The notes: generated by a model not told the origin, from the sequence alone. Counted from the stretch's first letter, positions 43,882 to 53,971 are shown. The stretch: 64,000 nucleotides of DNA from Coralloluteibacterium thermophilum (GCF_042654365.1 NZ_JBHSGG010000033.1:1-64000); one strand, 5' to 3'. Numbers and translations: made by a program.

Positions 43882-45185
43882 AGATTCGACGAAGAAGCCG
43901 GCCCCGCGCCGGCTTTTTCGTGTCCGGACGCCGCCTTCCCCGCGCCGCGCGGGCGCACGTCCTCGACGACGAAGCCGCTGGCGGGAAGCGTCGGCATGCG
44001 GCCGAGGTCGATGCCCAGATCCTGCGCCGGCACCGCGTAGTCGATCTCGCCGGCCAGCCGCCGCATCAGCCGCATCATGATCTCCACCGTCGCACGTTCG
44101 CCGGGGCACCGATGGGTGACGCCGAGTTCGCCGCCGCCCTGCGGGACGAGCGTGTACGGGTCCGGCTGCCAGTCCCGGAAGCGCTCGGGGTCGAAGCGCT
44201 CCGGATCGTTCCAGAGGCGCGGGTCGCGGTTGCTGCCGTAGAGGTCGAGCATGACCCAGTCGCCCTTGCGGAACCGGTGGCCCTGCCACTCGAAGTCGTG
44301 GGTGGCACGGCCGCCGACGGCCGGGAAGAAGGGGTAGAACCGCCGCACCTCCTGCGCGAAACGCTCCAGGTCGCCGCGGTCGCCCTGCGCCAGGCGGGCG
44401 CGCCATTCCGGATGCGCGTGCAGGGCCAGGGCGCCGAAGGTCAGGAAGCGCGCCACGGCCACGGTCGGGCGCAGCAGGTTGAGCAGTTCGATCGCGGCGA
44501 TCTTCACCGGCAGCGGTTCGCCATCGGGGTCGCAGTGGGCCGCGACCGCGGCCAGGGGCGAGCCGCTGCCCGGGTCGAGGCTGCCGTCGCGCACCGCGCG
44601 GACCAGGCCGCGCGCCCAGCGCTCGCAGCGCGCGCGCAGCAGCAGGCCGCGCCAGTTGCGCGGTCCGACCGCGCCGGCGCCGTCGATCATCGCCGCGAAT
44701 TCGCGGGTGCGCCGAGGAAGGTCGGCCTGCGCCTCGGGAATCCCCGCCCAGCGGCAGGCGGCGCGGCAGAGCAGCGCCTGGAAGGCGTCGTGCAGGACGA
44801 CGCGCCCGGTCCAGGCCGGCACCTCGCGCGCCCAGGCGTCCTCCGCCGCCGTGGCGAGGTCCGCGGTGCCCTGCACGTCCAGCAGGCCGGTGAACAGGCG
44901 CTTGCGGCTGCGGTGGGCGGCACCGTCCTTGAGCTGCACGCTGCCGTAGTCCTGCAGCAGGGCGACCGCGGAGGGCGGCAGCGCACCTTTCCGCGTGAAG
45001 CGGTCGGGCTGGTAGAACATGCGGGCGGCATCCGGGCCGCCGACGAAGATGGCCTTGCGCAGCATGATGCGCGCCTGGAACAGGTCGCTGCCGTAGCGCG
45101 CCCGCCGCCGCGGGATGAACGCATAGCCCTCGCGCATGAAGGCGATCGAGCTGTCGAAGGCGGAGTCGCGCGGAATCCCGGGCAT
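43860..45185 (-). CDS. Cytochrome P450, fatty-acid peroxygenase type (CYP152)
   Basis: A 441-residue P450. The haem-ligand Cys is in THRCPGERAT. ELLNLLRPTVAVARF carries the Arg-Pro pair that in CYP152 enzymes binds the substrate carboxylate and replaces the usual acid-Thr pair, indicating hydrogen-peroxide-driven alpha/beta-hydroxylation or decarboxylation of fatty acids. The ATG at 45185 is preferred because AGGGAG lies six nt upstream; 45206 is possible. The last 27 or so residues, after FVVEDVRP, are rich in Gly, Ala and Ser, run through the tRNA-Pro terminator and end inside the tRNA gene, beyond the normal family end. Confidence 0.88.
   Translation of the reverse strand: MPGIPRDSAFDSSIAFMREGYAFIPRRRARYGSDLFQARIMLRKAIFVGGPDAARMFYQPDRFTRKGALPPSAVALLQDYGSVQLKDGAAHRSRKRLFTGLLDVQGTADLATAAEDAWAREVPAWTGRVVLHDAFQALLCRAACRWAGIPEAQADLPRRTREFAAMIDGAGAVGPRNWRGLLLRARCERWARGLVRAVRDGSLDPGSGSPLAAVAAHCDPDGEPLPVKIAAIELLNLLRPTVAVARFLTFGALALHAHPEWRARLAQGDRGDLERFAQEVRRFYPFFPAVGGRATHDFEWQGHRFRKGDWVMLDLYGSNRDPRLWNDPERFDPERFRDWQPDPYTLVPQGGGELGVTHRCPGERATVEIMMRLMRRLAGEIDYAVPAQDLGIDLGRMPTLPASGFVVEDVRPRGAGKAASGHEKAGAGPASSSNLGRGDRI
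43896..43918 (+). terminator. Rho-independent terminator of tRNA-Pro
   Basis: A 7-bp stem AGCCGGC/GCCGGCT with a 5-nt loop is followed by a run of five T. It starts 15 nt past the tRNA. On the opposite strand the same bases are translated as part of the P450 tail. Confidence 0.85.
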
Positions 45186-45279
45186 CGCTGGCTCCCTGTG
45201 GTGCATCGGAGAAGAGCGCGGCCGCAGCCGCGTCGCCAGACTAGGCAGGAACCGGTCGCGTGCCGGTGAATCCCGCGCC

Positions 45280-46158
45280 TCAGTCCCGCGCCTGCGCGCG
45301 CAGCAGGTCCATCAGCGCGCGTGCGTCGAACGGCGCGCGCACCTTGCTGTCGTTGTCGAAGTAGCAGTACACGTCGCGCGGCACCGGCGACGGCGCGCCC
45401 GGCCGCACCGTACGGGCGTCCTCCACCTGCCCGCCGTCGGCCCAGGCGCGGATGCGCCGCGCCCAGTCCGCCAGCGCCGCGGCGTCGTAGCCGCTGGCGT
45501 AGAGCTCGGTCGCGCCGTGCAGGCGCAGGTACATGAAGTCGGCGGTGACGTCCTCGGCATAGGGCCACTCGGCCGCGGCGTCGGCCACGACGAGGGCGGC
45601 GCCGTGGTCCCGCAGGAGATCGAGGAAGGCCTCGTCGAGGAAGCTCGCATGCCGGACCTCGAAGGCATGCCGCAGCGGACGCACGGCGTCGATGGCCAGC
45701 GCCGTGCGCCCGCGCATGATCGCGGTGTCGCGCCGCTGGGCCAGCGCCCGCGCCTCGCCGGTGTCGCGGGGCAGCAGCGCGAGGAAGTCCGCCAGCAGCC
45801 CGCGGTCGAACTTCAGGCTGGGCGGCAGTTGCCACAGCACCGGACCGAGCTTGCCGCGCAGGCGCAGCACCCCCGAGGCGAAGAAGTTGGCGACCGCCTT
45901 CTCCGCGTCGCGCAGGCGGCGCATGTGGGTGACGAAGCGCGGCGCCTTCACCGCGAACACGAAGTTCTCCGGCGTGGCGTCGTGCCAGGCCGCCCAGCTC
46001 TTCGGCGTCTGCAGGGAATAGAAGGAGCCGTTGATCTCGACGCTGCCGAAGCAGCGTGCGGCGTAGGCCAGTTCCTCGCGCTGCGGCAGCCCCTCGGGAT
46101 AGAACACGCCGCGCCACGGCGCGTAGCGCCAGCCGGAGATGCCGATGCGGATGCCCAT
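45280..46158 (-). CDS. DUF72 domain protein (YecE-like)
   Basis: A 292-residue TIM-barrel-like protein of unknown biochemical role. Family features are GISGWRYAPWRGVFYP at the start, EINGSFYSLQTPKSW, FVFAVKAPRFVTHMRRL, LGPVLWQLPP and FEVRHASFL, and YCYFDNDSKVRAPFDA near the end. The ATG at 46158 is preferred to a GTG nine nt upstream. It lies between proA and the P450 gene on the same strand, 94 nt upstream of the P450 start. Confidence 0.9.
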   Translation of the reverse strand: MGIRIGISGWRYAPWRGVFYPEGLPQREELAYAARCFGSVEINGSFYSLQTPKSWAAWHDATPENFVFAVKAPRFVTHMRRLRDAEKAVANFFASGVLRLRGKLGPVLWQLPPSLKFDRGLLADFLALLPRDTGEARALAQRRDTAIMRGRTALAIDAVRPLRHAFEVRHASFLDEAFLDLLRDHGAALVVADAAAEWPYAEDVTADFMYLRLHGATELYASGYDAAALADWARRIRAWADGGQVEDARTVRPGAPSPVPRDVYCYFDNDSKVRAPFDARALMDLLRAQARD

Positions 46159-46204
46159 GCGGCGCACGCTAGGCGTTCCGCGGGCTGCACCGGGTGAAGC
46201 CGGA

Positions 46205-47494
46205 TCAGCCGGCGCCGCGCGACGCCGGGTGCCGCACCTGGCCCTCGCCGCGGACCACGAAGCGCTCGATGGTCAGGGCCTCCGCACCCATGGGCCCGTA
46301 GGCGTGCAGGCGCGTGGTGGAGATCCCGATCTCGGCGCCGAGGCCCAGCTCGCCGCCGTCGGAGAAGCGCGAGGAGGCGTTCACCATGACCACCGCCGAA
46401 CGCAGCGCCGCGACGAAGCGCGAGGCGGCGTCGGGGTCTGTCGTGGCGATCACCTCGGTGTGGTCCGAGCCGTGGCGCCGGATGTGCGCGACCGCCGCGT
46501 CGAGATCGTCCACCACCCGGACCGCGAGCACGAGATCGAGGAACTCGGCGCCGTAGTCCTCCTCCGCGGCCGGGCGGACGGTGGGCAGCCGCGCACGGGT
46601 CGCGGCGTCGCCGCGCAGCTCGACCCCGCGGGCGGACAGCGCTGCGGCCGCCCGCGGAAGGAAGGCGTCGGCGACGTCGGCGTGCACCAGCAGGGTCTCC
46701 AGCGCGTTGCACACGCCGGGCCGGGAGGTCTTGCCGTCCACGAGCAGGTCGAGCGCCAGCCCCAGGTCGGCGGCGCGGTCGACGTAGAGGTGGCAGACGC
46801 CCTTGTAGTGGCGGATCACCGGCACGCGCGCGTGCTCCGCGACGAAGCGGATCAGGCCTTCGCCGCCGCGCGGAATGGCGAGGTCGACCAGCTCGTTCTG
46901 CCGCAGCAGTTCGACCATGGCCTCGCGGCGCAGGTCGGTCAGCAGGTTCACCGCGGCCTCCGGCACGCCCTCCCCGCGCAGGGCGCGTCGCAGCGCCCCG
47001 GCGATGGCGGTATTGGAATGGATGGCCTCGCTGCCGCCGCGCAGCACCACGGCGTTGCCGGCCTGCAGGCAGAGCGCGGCGGCGTCCGCGGTCACGTTCG
47101 GGCGCGCCTCGTAGATCATGGCGACCACGCCCAGCGGGATGCGCACGCGTTCCACCACCAGGCCGTTGGGGCGGGTTTCCCGCCGTGTCGTGCGCCCCAC
47201 CGGGTCCGGCAGCGCGGCGACGCCGCGCACCCCGGCGGCGATGCCGTGCAGGCGGTCCGGGTCGAGCCGCAGGCGGTCGCGCAGGGCCGGGCCGATGCCG
47301 CGGGCGTCGGCCGCGGCCAGGTCGCGGGCATTCGCATCGAGGATGTCCGGCGCGGCGGCCTCGATGGCGTCGGCCATCGCTTCCAGCAGGGTCCGCTTGC
47401 GCGCCGCATCGAGGGCGGCGACGCCGGCCGCGGCCGCGCGGCAGGCGCGCAGGGCCTCGACCAGTGCGCTCCCGCCCTGATGCGGCTCGCTCAC
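46205..47494 (-). CDS. proA: Gamma-glutamyl phosphate reductase
   Basis: A 429-residue aldehyde-dehydrogenase-fold enzyme that reduces glutamyl-5-phosphate, the second step of proline synthesis. It shows VAMIYEARPNVTADAA, LRGGSEAIHSN and the catalytic Cys in KTSRPGVCNALETLL, with SSRFSDGGELGLGAEIGIST near the end given here in part. The GTG start at 47494 overlaps the proB stop (GTGA). It is the last gene of the arg-pro operon. Confidence 0.95.
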   Translation of the reverse strand: MSEPHQGGSALVEALRACRAAAAGVAALDAARKRTLLEAMADAIEAAAPDILDANARDLAAADARGIGPALRDRLRLDPDRLHGIAAGVRGVAALPDPVGRTTRRETRPNGLVVERVRIPLGVVAMIYEARPNVTADAAALCLQAGNAVVLRGGSEAIHSNTAIAGALRRALRGEGVPEAAVNLLTDLRREAMVELLRQNELVDLAIPRGGEGLIRFVAEHARVPVIRHYKGVCHLYVDRAADLGLALDLLVDGKTSRPGVCNALETLLVHADVADAFLPRAAAALSARGVELRGDAATRARLPTVRPAAEEDYGAEFLDLVLAVRVVDDLDAAVAHIRRHGSDHTEVIATTDPDAASRFVAALRSAVVMVNASSRFSDGGELGLGAEIGISTTRLHAYGPMGAEALTIERFVVRGEGQVRHPASRGAG

Positions 47495-48612
47495 AGCAGC
47501 ACCAGGTCGTCGCGGTGCACGACGCTCTCGCCGTAGTTGTAGCCGAGCAGCAGGTCGATGTCGCGGCTGTGGCGCCCCGCGATGCGCCGCACGTCGGCCG
47601 CGGCGTACTGCACGAGGCCGCGGGCGACAGCACCGCCCCCGGCGTCCCGCACCTCGACCACGTCGCCGCGCGCGAACTCGCCCACGACCTCGCGGACGCC
47701 GCCCGCGAGCAGCGAGGCGCCCCGCGTCCGCAGGGCCTCCACCGCGCCGGCATCGACCGCCAGCGCGCCGCCGACCGGCGCGTTGCGCAGCCAGTGCTTG
47801 CGCGCGGCGGGGCGGCTGCGTTCCGCCTGGATGCGCGTGCCGAGCAGGCGGTCCTCGGCGAGCAGACGGTGCACGTCCTGCCGCGTGCCGTTGAAGATCA
47901 CGGTGTCCACGCCGGCAGCCGAGGCGCGGGCGGCGGCTTCGAGCTTGGTGCGCATGCCGCCCGTCCCCGAGCGCGTCCCTGCCCCGCCGGCGAAGCCCAT
48001 GAGCTCGGGCGAGACCCCGAGCGTCGCCTGCACCGGCTGGGCGACGGGATCGAGCCGCGGATCGGCGCTGTAGAGGCCGTCCACGTCGCTGGCGATGAAC
48101 AGCACGTCGGCGTTGACCAGGGCCGCGACGATGGCGGCGAGGTTGTCGTTGTCGCCGAGCTTGAGCTCGTCCACCGAGACGGTGTCGTTCTCGTTCACCA
48201 CCGGCAGCGCGCCCAGGCGCAGCAGTTCGAGCAGGGTCGCACGGGCGTTGAGGTAGCGGCGGCGGTTGCGCAGGTCGTCGTGGGTCAGCAGCACCTGGGC
48301 GACCGGCACCTCGAAGAAGCGCTGCCAGAGCGCCATCAGGCGGGCCTGCCCGAGCGCCGCGAGCGCCTGCCGCGCCGCCATCGGCGCGCCGGCCTCGGGC
48401 GCCCGCGGCACCAGCGTGCGGCCGGCCGCCACGGCGCCGGAGGAGACGATCACCACCTCGCGCCCCTGGGTGCGGCTGGCCGAGACGAACTGCGCGAGGC
48501 CCAGCGCGTGGCGTGGGCTGAGCCCGTGCGCGTCGGCCGCCAGCAGGCTGCTGCCGACCTTCAGTACCGCGCGGCGCCAGGGCGGCAGGCGCTGCTCGCG
48601 GAATGCGCTCAT
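47491..48612 (-). CDS. proB: Glutamate 5-kinase
   Basis: A 373-residue enzyme with an amino-acid-kinase domain (about 1-260: VLKVGSSLL, IVSSGAVAAG, NENDTVSVDELKLGDNDNL in parts, GTGGMRTKL) and a C-terminal PUA domain (about 280-373). It phosphorylates glutamate as the first step of proline synthesis and is usually feedback-inhibited by proline. The ATG at 48612 begins the normal N-terminus; an upstream in-frame extension is Arg/Gly-rich and unlikely. It lies 78 nt after argH. Confidence 0.95.
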   Translation of the reverse strand: MSAFREQRLPPWRRAVLKVGSSLLAADAHGLSPRHALGLAQFVSASRTQGREVVIVSSGAVAAGRTLVPRAPEAGAPMAARQALAALGQARLMALWQRFFEVPVAQVLLTHDDLRNRRRYLNARATLLELLRLGALPVVNENDTVSVDELKLGDNDNLAAIVAALVNADVLFIASDVDGLYSADPRLDPVAQPVQATLGVSPELMGFAGGAGTRSGTGGMRTKLEAAARASAAGVDTVIFNGTRQDVHRLLAEDRLLGTRIQAERSRPAARKHWLRNAPVGGALAVDAGAVEALRTRGASLLAGGVREVVGEFARGDVVEVRDAGGGAVARGLVQYAAADVRRIAGRHSRDIDLLLGYNYGESVVHRDDLVLL

Positions 48613-48690
48613 GCGCGTCCCTCCCCGGCCGCGGCCGCGCCCGCGCCGCACGGAACGTCAGGTCGCCAGGGCCGGGGCATGCGCATGCGC

Positions 48691-49983
<1,293 letters not shown>

Positions 49984-49989
49984 ACGGCA

Positions 49990-50096
49990 GGAATGGGCGG
50001 GGAGGCGTGTGTGAAGGGAGGTGGAGGAGCGAGAGTAGTGAGGAATGAGAATATGAGGAAGCCACGGCCGGCGTGAGGGCCGTTCCTCACCCCTTC
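49990..50096. repeat. Degenerate fold-back purine/pyrimidine array between argC and argH
   Basis: A purine-rich stretch on the plus strand with recurring GAGGAAT/GTGAGGA-like units (about 49990-50060) is followed by a pyrimidine-rich stretch (CCTCACCCC, CCGCCC, 50083-50096). The layout resembles the clearer arrays at 14494, 41916, 53821 and 55191, but unit phasing is weak. Confidence 0.4.
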
Positions 50097-51061
50097 CCGC
50101 CCTCGCCCCGACCGCCGAGGGCGGTCAGCTCCCCGCAGCCCAGGGCGATGTTGATGTTCTGCATGGCCTGGGTGGCGGCACCCTTGAGCAGGTTGTCCAG
50201 GGTGGCGACCACCACCACCCGCCTGCCGCCCGGCGCGACCGCGAAGCCGCCGATCTCCACGCCGTGGCGGCCGGCGATGCGGCTGACCCAGGGGGCGTCG
50301 TCGAGCACCTTCACCAGCTTCTCGCCGGCGTAGCGCTGCACGTAGCGGGTGTGGATGAAGTCCCGCTTCATCGGCGCCTGCAGCCACATGTTGACGGTCA
50401 TGGTGATGCCGCGGAAGTGCGGCGCCACGTGCGGCATGAACTCCACGGGCACCCCGAGGTGCCGGCTCACCTCGCGCTCGTGCAGGTGGTCGACCAGGGC
50501 GTAGGGCATCAGGTTGTCGCGCAGCAGCTCGACGTTGTTCTTGTCCGAGGGCGTGGTGCCGGCGCCGGAGTAGCCCGACACGCCGAAGCACTGCGGCGGC
50601 CCGGCGAGGTCGGCCAGCATCGGCGCGATCGCGAGCTGCATGGCGGTGGCGTAGCAGCCGGGATTGCTGATGCGGCGCTGGCCGGCGTAGCGGTCGCGGG
50701 TGAGCTCGGGCAGGCCGTAGTACCAGCCGGCGTCGAACCGGTAGTCCGCGGACAGGTCGACCACGAGGGTCTCCGGCGCGGCGGCGTCGATGGCCTCCAC
50801 GTAGGCACCCGCCTTGCCGTTGGGTAGGGCCAGCACGACCACGTCGGCGCCCTTGGCGGCGACCGCCGCGGGCTCGAGGTTCTCGAAGCGCAGCTCGCCG
50901 CGCCAGGCGTCGTTGTGGTCGGCCACGCGCTGGCCGGCCAGTTCCCGCGAGGAGACGAAGGCCAGGTCGAGCGCGGGGTGGGCGGCGACCAGCCGGATCA
51001 GCTCTGCGCCGGTGTGGCCGCGCGCGCCGACGATGCCGAGGGTGAAGGTCCTGTTGCTCAT
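50087..51061 (-). CDS. argC: N-acetyl-gamma-glutamyl-phosphate reductase
   Basis: A 324-residue enzyme reducing N-acetylglutamyl phosphate to the semialdehyde. LGIVGARGHTGAELIRL is the NADP-binding start, RRISNPGCYATAM contains the catalytic Cys, and SGYSGAGTTPS and the late NINIALGCGE block are typical. The ATG at 51061 overlaps the stop of the short acetyltransferase remnant (ATGA). The tail is Gly-rich. Confidence 0.94.
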   Translation of the reverse strand: MSNRTFTLGIVGARGHTGAELIRLVAAHPALDLAFVSSRELAGQRVADHNDAWRGELRFENLEPAAVAAKGADVVVLALPNGKAGAYVEAIDAAAPETLVVDLSADYRFDAGWYYGLPELTRDRYAGQRRISNPGCYATAMQLAIAPMLADLAGPPQCFGVSGYSGAGTTPSDKNNVELLRDNLMPYALVDHLHEREVSRHLGVPVEFMPHVAPHFRGITMTVNMWLQAPMKRDFIHTRYVQRYAGEKLVKVLDDAPWVSRIAGRHGVEIGGFAVAPGGRRVVVVATLDNLLKGAATQAMQNINIALGCGELTALGGRGEGGKG

Positions 51062-51333
51062 GCGTATGCGTCCAGTCGGGACAGCAGGTGGTTGCGAACC
51101 CCCGGCCATTCCGTGTCGATGATGGAGAAGGCGACGGTGTCGCGGGGCGTACCGTCGGCGTGCCAGAGCCGGTCCAGGCCGCTGCCCGCCAGGGCGTCGC
51201 GCAGCGCGTCGGCATGCCCGGCGTGCAGTGGCTCCAGCGCGGCATGCCCGGCGTGCAGTGGCTCCAGCGCGGCATGCCTGCCGTGCAGCGCGGGCGCCTC
51301 GCGCCAGGCCGCGGGCAGTCCATCCGTCGCCAC
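51058..51333 (-). CDS. Internally deleted GNAT acetyltransferase, 91 residues
   Basis: The N-terminal part (RHAALEPLHAGHADALRDAL...GLDRLW) matches the start of RimJ/RimL-type GNAT proteins, and the C-terminal part (RDTVAFSIIDTEWPGVRNHL) matches their very end. The 100-120 residues between, including the acetyl-CoA site, are missing, with the frame kept. The N-part also contains a perfect duplication of ALEPLHAGHA. The GTG start lies 2 nt after argB, and the stop overlaps argC (ATGA). It cannot be an active acetyltransferase. It may persist because it couples translation of argB to argC. Confidence 0.65.
   Translation of the reverse strand: MATDGLPAAWREAPALHGRHAALEPLHAGHAALEPLHAGHADALRDALAGSGLDRLWHADGTPRDTVAFSIIDTEWPGVRNHLLSRLDAYA
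51211..51270. repeat. Perfect 30-bp tandem duplication inside the GNAT remnant
   Basis: 51211-51240 and 51241-51270 are identical, and 51271-51300 is a diverged third unit. The unit is ten codons, so the reading frame is kept. Such a repeat can expand or contract by slippage. Confidence 0.9.
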
Positions 51334-51335
51334 GC

Positions 51336-52652
51336 TCAGCCCACCAGGGTCGCCGGCCGCACCGCGCAGTGCGCGACGCAGGCCTGGATCTCGTCGAAGC
51401 CGTCGAGGCCGTACCAGAACACCTTCCACTTCTCCTGCTTGAAGCAGCCGTCGGATTCCGCGTAGTAGAAGATGTTGACCTGGTTGTTGTGCCGCGAGCG
51501 CCAGAACAGCTTCGGCGTCTCCTCGCGCATGACGTTCCAGACCGCCCGTCCCAGGCCCTCGCCCTGCGCGTCGTCCAGCACCGCGAACTTGTCCAGGTAG
51601 GTGAACGCGCCCTCGCGGGTGAGGACGATCGCCGCGCGGTAGTTCTCGCTGACGTAGGCGCGCTCCAGCGTCGTGCGTTCGAAGTAGTCCTCGACCAGGG
51701 TGCGCCCGAAGCTGGACTCGATCAGGGTGCGCAGGCGCGGCAGGTCGAGTTCGTCCCAGGCGTTCACGCGCAGGACGCGCTCGCCGCGGCGCACCAGGGT
51801 GCCCGAACCCTTGTGGGTGAAGAGTTCTTTCGCCAGGTCCGCAGGCCGCGTGATCGAGACCGAGGAGGTCAGTGGCAGACGGTCGAGCAGGTCCTTGATC
51901 TGCTCGACCTTGACCCGCATGCCGCCGTTGATCCACGGCTGCGCCATGAGGTGCTCGTACTCGGTGGACAGGTTGATCGAGTCGATCACCCTGCCCCGCT
52001 CGTCGAGCAGGCCGCCGGTGCCGGTGAGGAAGATGATCTTGTACGGCTGCAGCACCTGGACCAGTTCGTTCGCCGCGAAGTCCGCGTTGACGTTGAGGAT
52101 CTGCCCGCCCGCGGTCTCGCCGAGGCTGGCGATGACGGGGATGGAGCCGGCGTGCAGGCTCGCCTCGATCGGCGCGAGGTTGACGCCCCTGACCTCGCCG
52201 ACGAGGCCGTAGGTGTCGCGGTCGAGGTAGTCGGCCTCGAACACGCCGCCGGTGATCGAGGTCGCGCGCGCGCCCTCCTGCTGCAGGGCCTCGACCAGGC
52301 GCAGGTTCGACGCCTGGAACACCCGGCGGACGATGGCCAGCGCCTCCGGCGAGGTCACCCGCAGGCCCTTGACCGTGGTCTTCTCGATGCCTGCGGCGGC
52401 GAGTTCCACATCGAGCTGCGGGCCGGCGCCGTGCAGGACGATGGGCGTCAGGCCCACCTCCTGCAGGAAGGACAGCGACGAGGTGAGCGCGTCGAGATCG
52501 TCGCGCAGCACCGCGCCGCCCACCTTCACCACGGCGAAGCGCTTGGCGTCGAGCTGCGAGAAACGCTTGAGGTACTGCGAGATCTCCTTGGCGCTGGCCA
52601 TGCTCGAGAGCAGGCGCACGATGGTCTGGCGGGTCTGGACGTTGGCGGGCAT
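51336..52652 (-). CDS. argB: Bifunctional N-acetylglutamate kinase / N-acetylglutamate synthase
   Basis: A 438-residue Xanthomonas-type NAGS-K fusion. The N-terminal amino-acid-kinase domain (about 30-290) has FAVVKVGGAVLRDDL, VLHGAGPQLD, ITGGVFEADYL and FLTGTGGLLDE. The C-terminal GNAT domain (about 295-438) has ERAYVSENYRAAIVL, YLDKFAV and a fused tail NNQVNIFYYAESDG. It thus covers the first two steps of arginine synthesis; the synthase is normally inhibited by arginine. The ATG at 52652 is taken as start; an ATG at 52712 sharing a base with the argE stop would add 20 residues. Confidence 0.94.
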   Translation of the reverse strand: MPANVQTRQTIVRLLSSMASAKEISQYLKRFSQLDAKRFAVVKVGGAVLRDDLDALTSSLSFLQEVGLTPIVLHGAGPQLDVELAAAGIEKTTVKGLRVTSPEALAIVRRVFQASNLRLVEALQQEGARATSITGGVFEADYLDRDTYGLVGEVRGVNLAPIEASLHAGSIPVIASLGETAGGQILNVNADFAANELVQVLQPYKIIFLTGTGGLLDERGRVIDSINLSTEYEHLMAQPWINGGMRVKVEQIKDLLDRLPLTSSVSITRPADLAKELFTHKGSGTLVRRGERVLRVNAWDELDLPRLRTLIESSFGRTLVEDYFERTTLERAYVSENYRAAIVLTREGAFTYLDKFAVLDDAQGEGLGRAVWNVMREETPKLFWRSRHNNQVNIFYYAESDGCFKQEKWKVFWYGLDGFDEIQACVAHCAVRPATLVG

Positions 52653-52711
52653 CGACGGAGTCTTGCGGAGCGCGCGCGGCGGCGCAGGGGTGGCGGGATC
52701 GGCGAGGAACA

Positions 52712-53806
52712 TCAGGCGGTCCGTTCGAGGATGCGGACGACGGAATGGGCGTAGCGGTCGAGCTGGTCGAGCGCGACCCACTCGTCGGCGGTATGCGCCT
52801 GGGCGATGTCGCCCGGGCCGTAGACGAAGGTGGTGTAGCCGCCCTGCGAGAACAGCGAGGCCTCGGTCCAGAAGTCCACCGCGTTGCCGATCGGAAGCCC
52901 CAGCGCGTCGGCCGCGTCGCGCGCGGCCAGCCGCTTCTCCTCCGCACCGGCGATGTCGCCCGCCGGCAGGCTCGGCCCGCGGAAGGTCTCGGTGAACTCG
53001 GCGGCCGCGGGCTCGGCGAGGCCGGCGAAGGTCGCGAGCAGGTCGTCGATGTCCATCGACGGCAGCGGCCGGAACCCGAAGCGCAGCTCGGCCGACGGCG
53101 CGATCATGTTGGCCTTGATCCCGCCCTCCACCCGGCCGATGTTGAAGCGCAGCCCGGTCAGTCCGCCGAAGCGCGCATGGGCCAGCGACTCGACGTGGTC
53201 GAGCGCGCGGGCGCCCCAGCGCATGGCCTGGTGGAGGGCGCTGGCGGCGGGATCCTGGCGTCCCGAGGCGTGCCCGGCGCGACCCGCGAAGCGCATCAGC
53301 ACCGAGCTGATGCCGCGATGGGCGAGCACCGCCTCCGCCATGGTGGGTTCGGCGACGATCACCGTCTCGAAGGGCAGCTTCCGGGCCAGGAAGGCCGCGA
53401 TGCAGCGCGCGTCGTTGGCCTCCTCGTCGGTGGTGAACAGGAAGGCCGCGTCGCCGCGGGTCGCGGCCGCCGCGGCCAGCAGCGCGGCGGCCGCGCCCTT
53501 GATGTCGCAGGCGCCGAGGCCGATCGCACGCTCGCCGTCCACGCGCAGCACGTGCGGGTCCGCGGACCAGTGCGGCGAGTCCGGCACGGTGTCCAGGTGC
53601 ACGTTGAACAGGATCTTCGGCGCACCGCGCACGGCGAGGCAGCTCACTGCCCCCGCGCCGTGGTCGGTGACCTCGACCCGGAAGTCCGGCAGCGCCGCGC
53701 GGATGACGTCGAAGATGCCGCCGGTCCCGATCTCCCGCGGCGGATTGCGGGTGTCGCAGGCGACCAGGGCACGGAGGTGGTCCAGGGTGGTGTCGAGGAG
53801 GGGCAT
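52712..53806 (-). CDS. argE: N-acetylcitrulline (acetylornithine-type) deacetylase
   Basis: A 364-residue M20-family zinc amidohydrolase. Metal ligands are in FNVHLDTVPDSPHW (His, Asp), GACDIKGA (Asp), TTDEEAND (Glu pair) and near the end in IAQAHTADEWV (His). Because argF' next door makes N-acetylcitrulline, the physiological substrate is most likely acetylcitrulline, as in Xanthomonas, giving citrulline for ArgG. It is followed by argB with a one-base or 59-nt gap, depending on the argB start. Confidence 0.92.
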   Translation of the reverse strand: MPLLDTTLDHLRALVACDTRNPPREIGTGGIFDVIRAALPDFRVEVTDHGAGAVSCLAVRGAPKILFNVHLDTVPDSPHWSADPHVLRVDGERAIGLGACDIKGAAAALLAAAAATRGDAAFLFTTDEEANDARCIAAFLARKLPFETVIVAEPTMAEAVLAHRGISSVLMRFAGRAGHASGRQDPAASALHQAMRWGARALDHVESLAHARFGGLTGLRFNIGRVEGGIKANMIAPSAELRFGFRPLPSMDIDDLLATFAGLAEPAAAEFTETFRGPSLPAGDIAGAEEKRLAARDAADALGLPIGNAVDFWTEASLFSQGGYTTFVYGPGDIAQAHTADEWVALDQLDRYAHSVVRILERTA

Positions 53807-53820
53807 GGCGTTCAGGAACT

Positions 53821-53948
53821 GCGGGAATCGGGAAGGGGGAAACGGGAACGGCTGGATGTCGAGGGAGCGGGCCGGAGGATCGGGGACGGACGGCGTGCCG
53901 AGGCTGCACTACCAGGACGACCCTCGGGTCCCCCTTCCCGATTCCCGC
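53821..53948. repeat. Perfect 20-bp inverted repeat of heptamer type between argG and argE
   Basis: 53821-53840 (GCGGGAATCGGGAAGGGGGA) is the exact reverse complement of 53929-53948, with an 88-nt spacer. The arms are built of GGGAATC/GGGAAGG seven-base units. The element lies between the argG stop and the argE start within the operon, so it is transcribed. Confidence 0.9.
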
Positions 53949-53971
53949 TTCACCCTTCCCGCCTCACCCGA

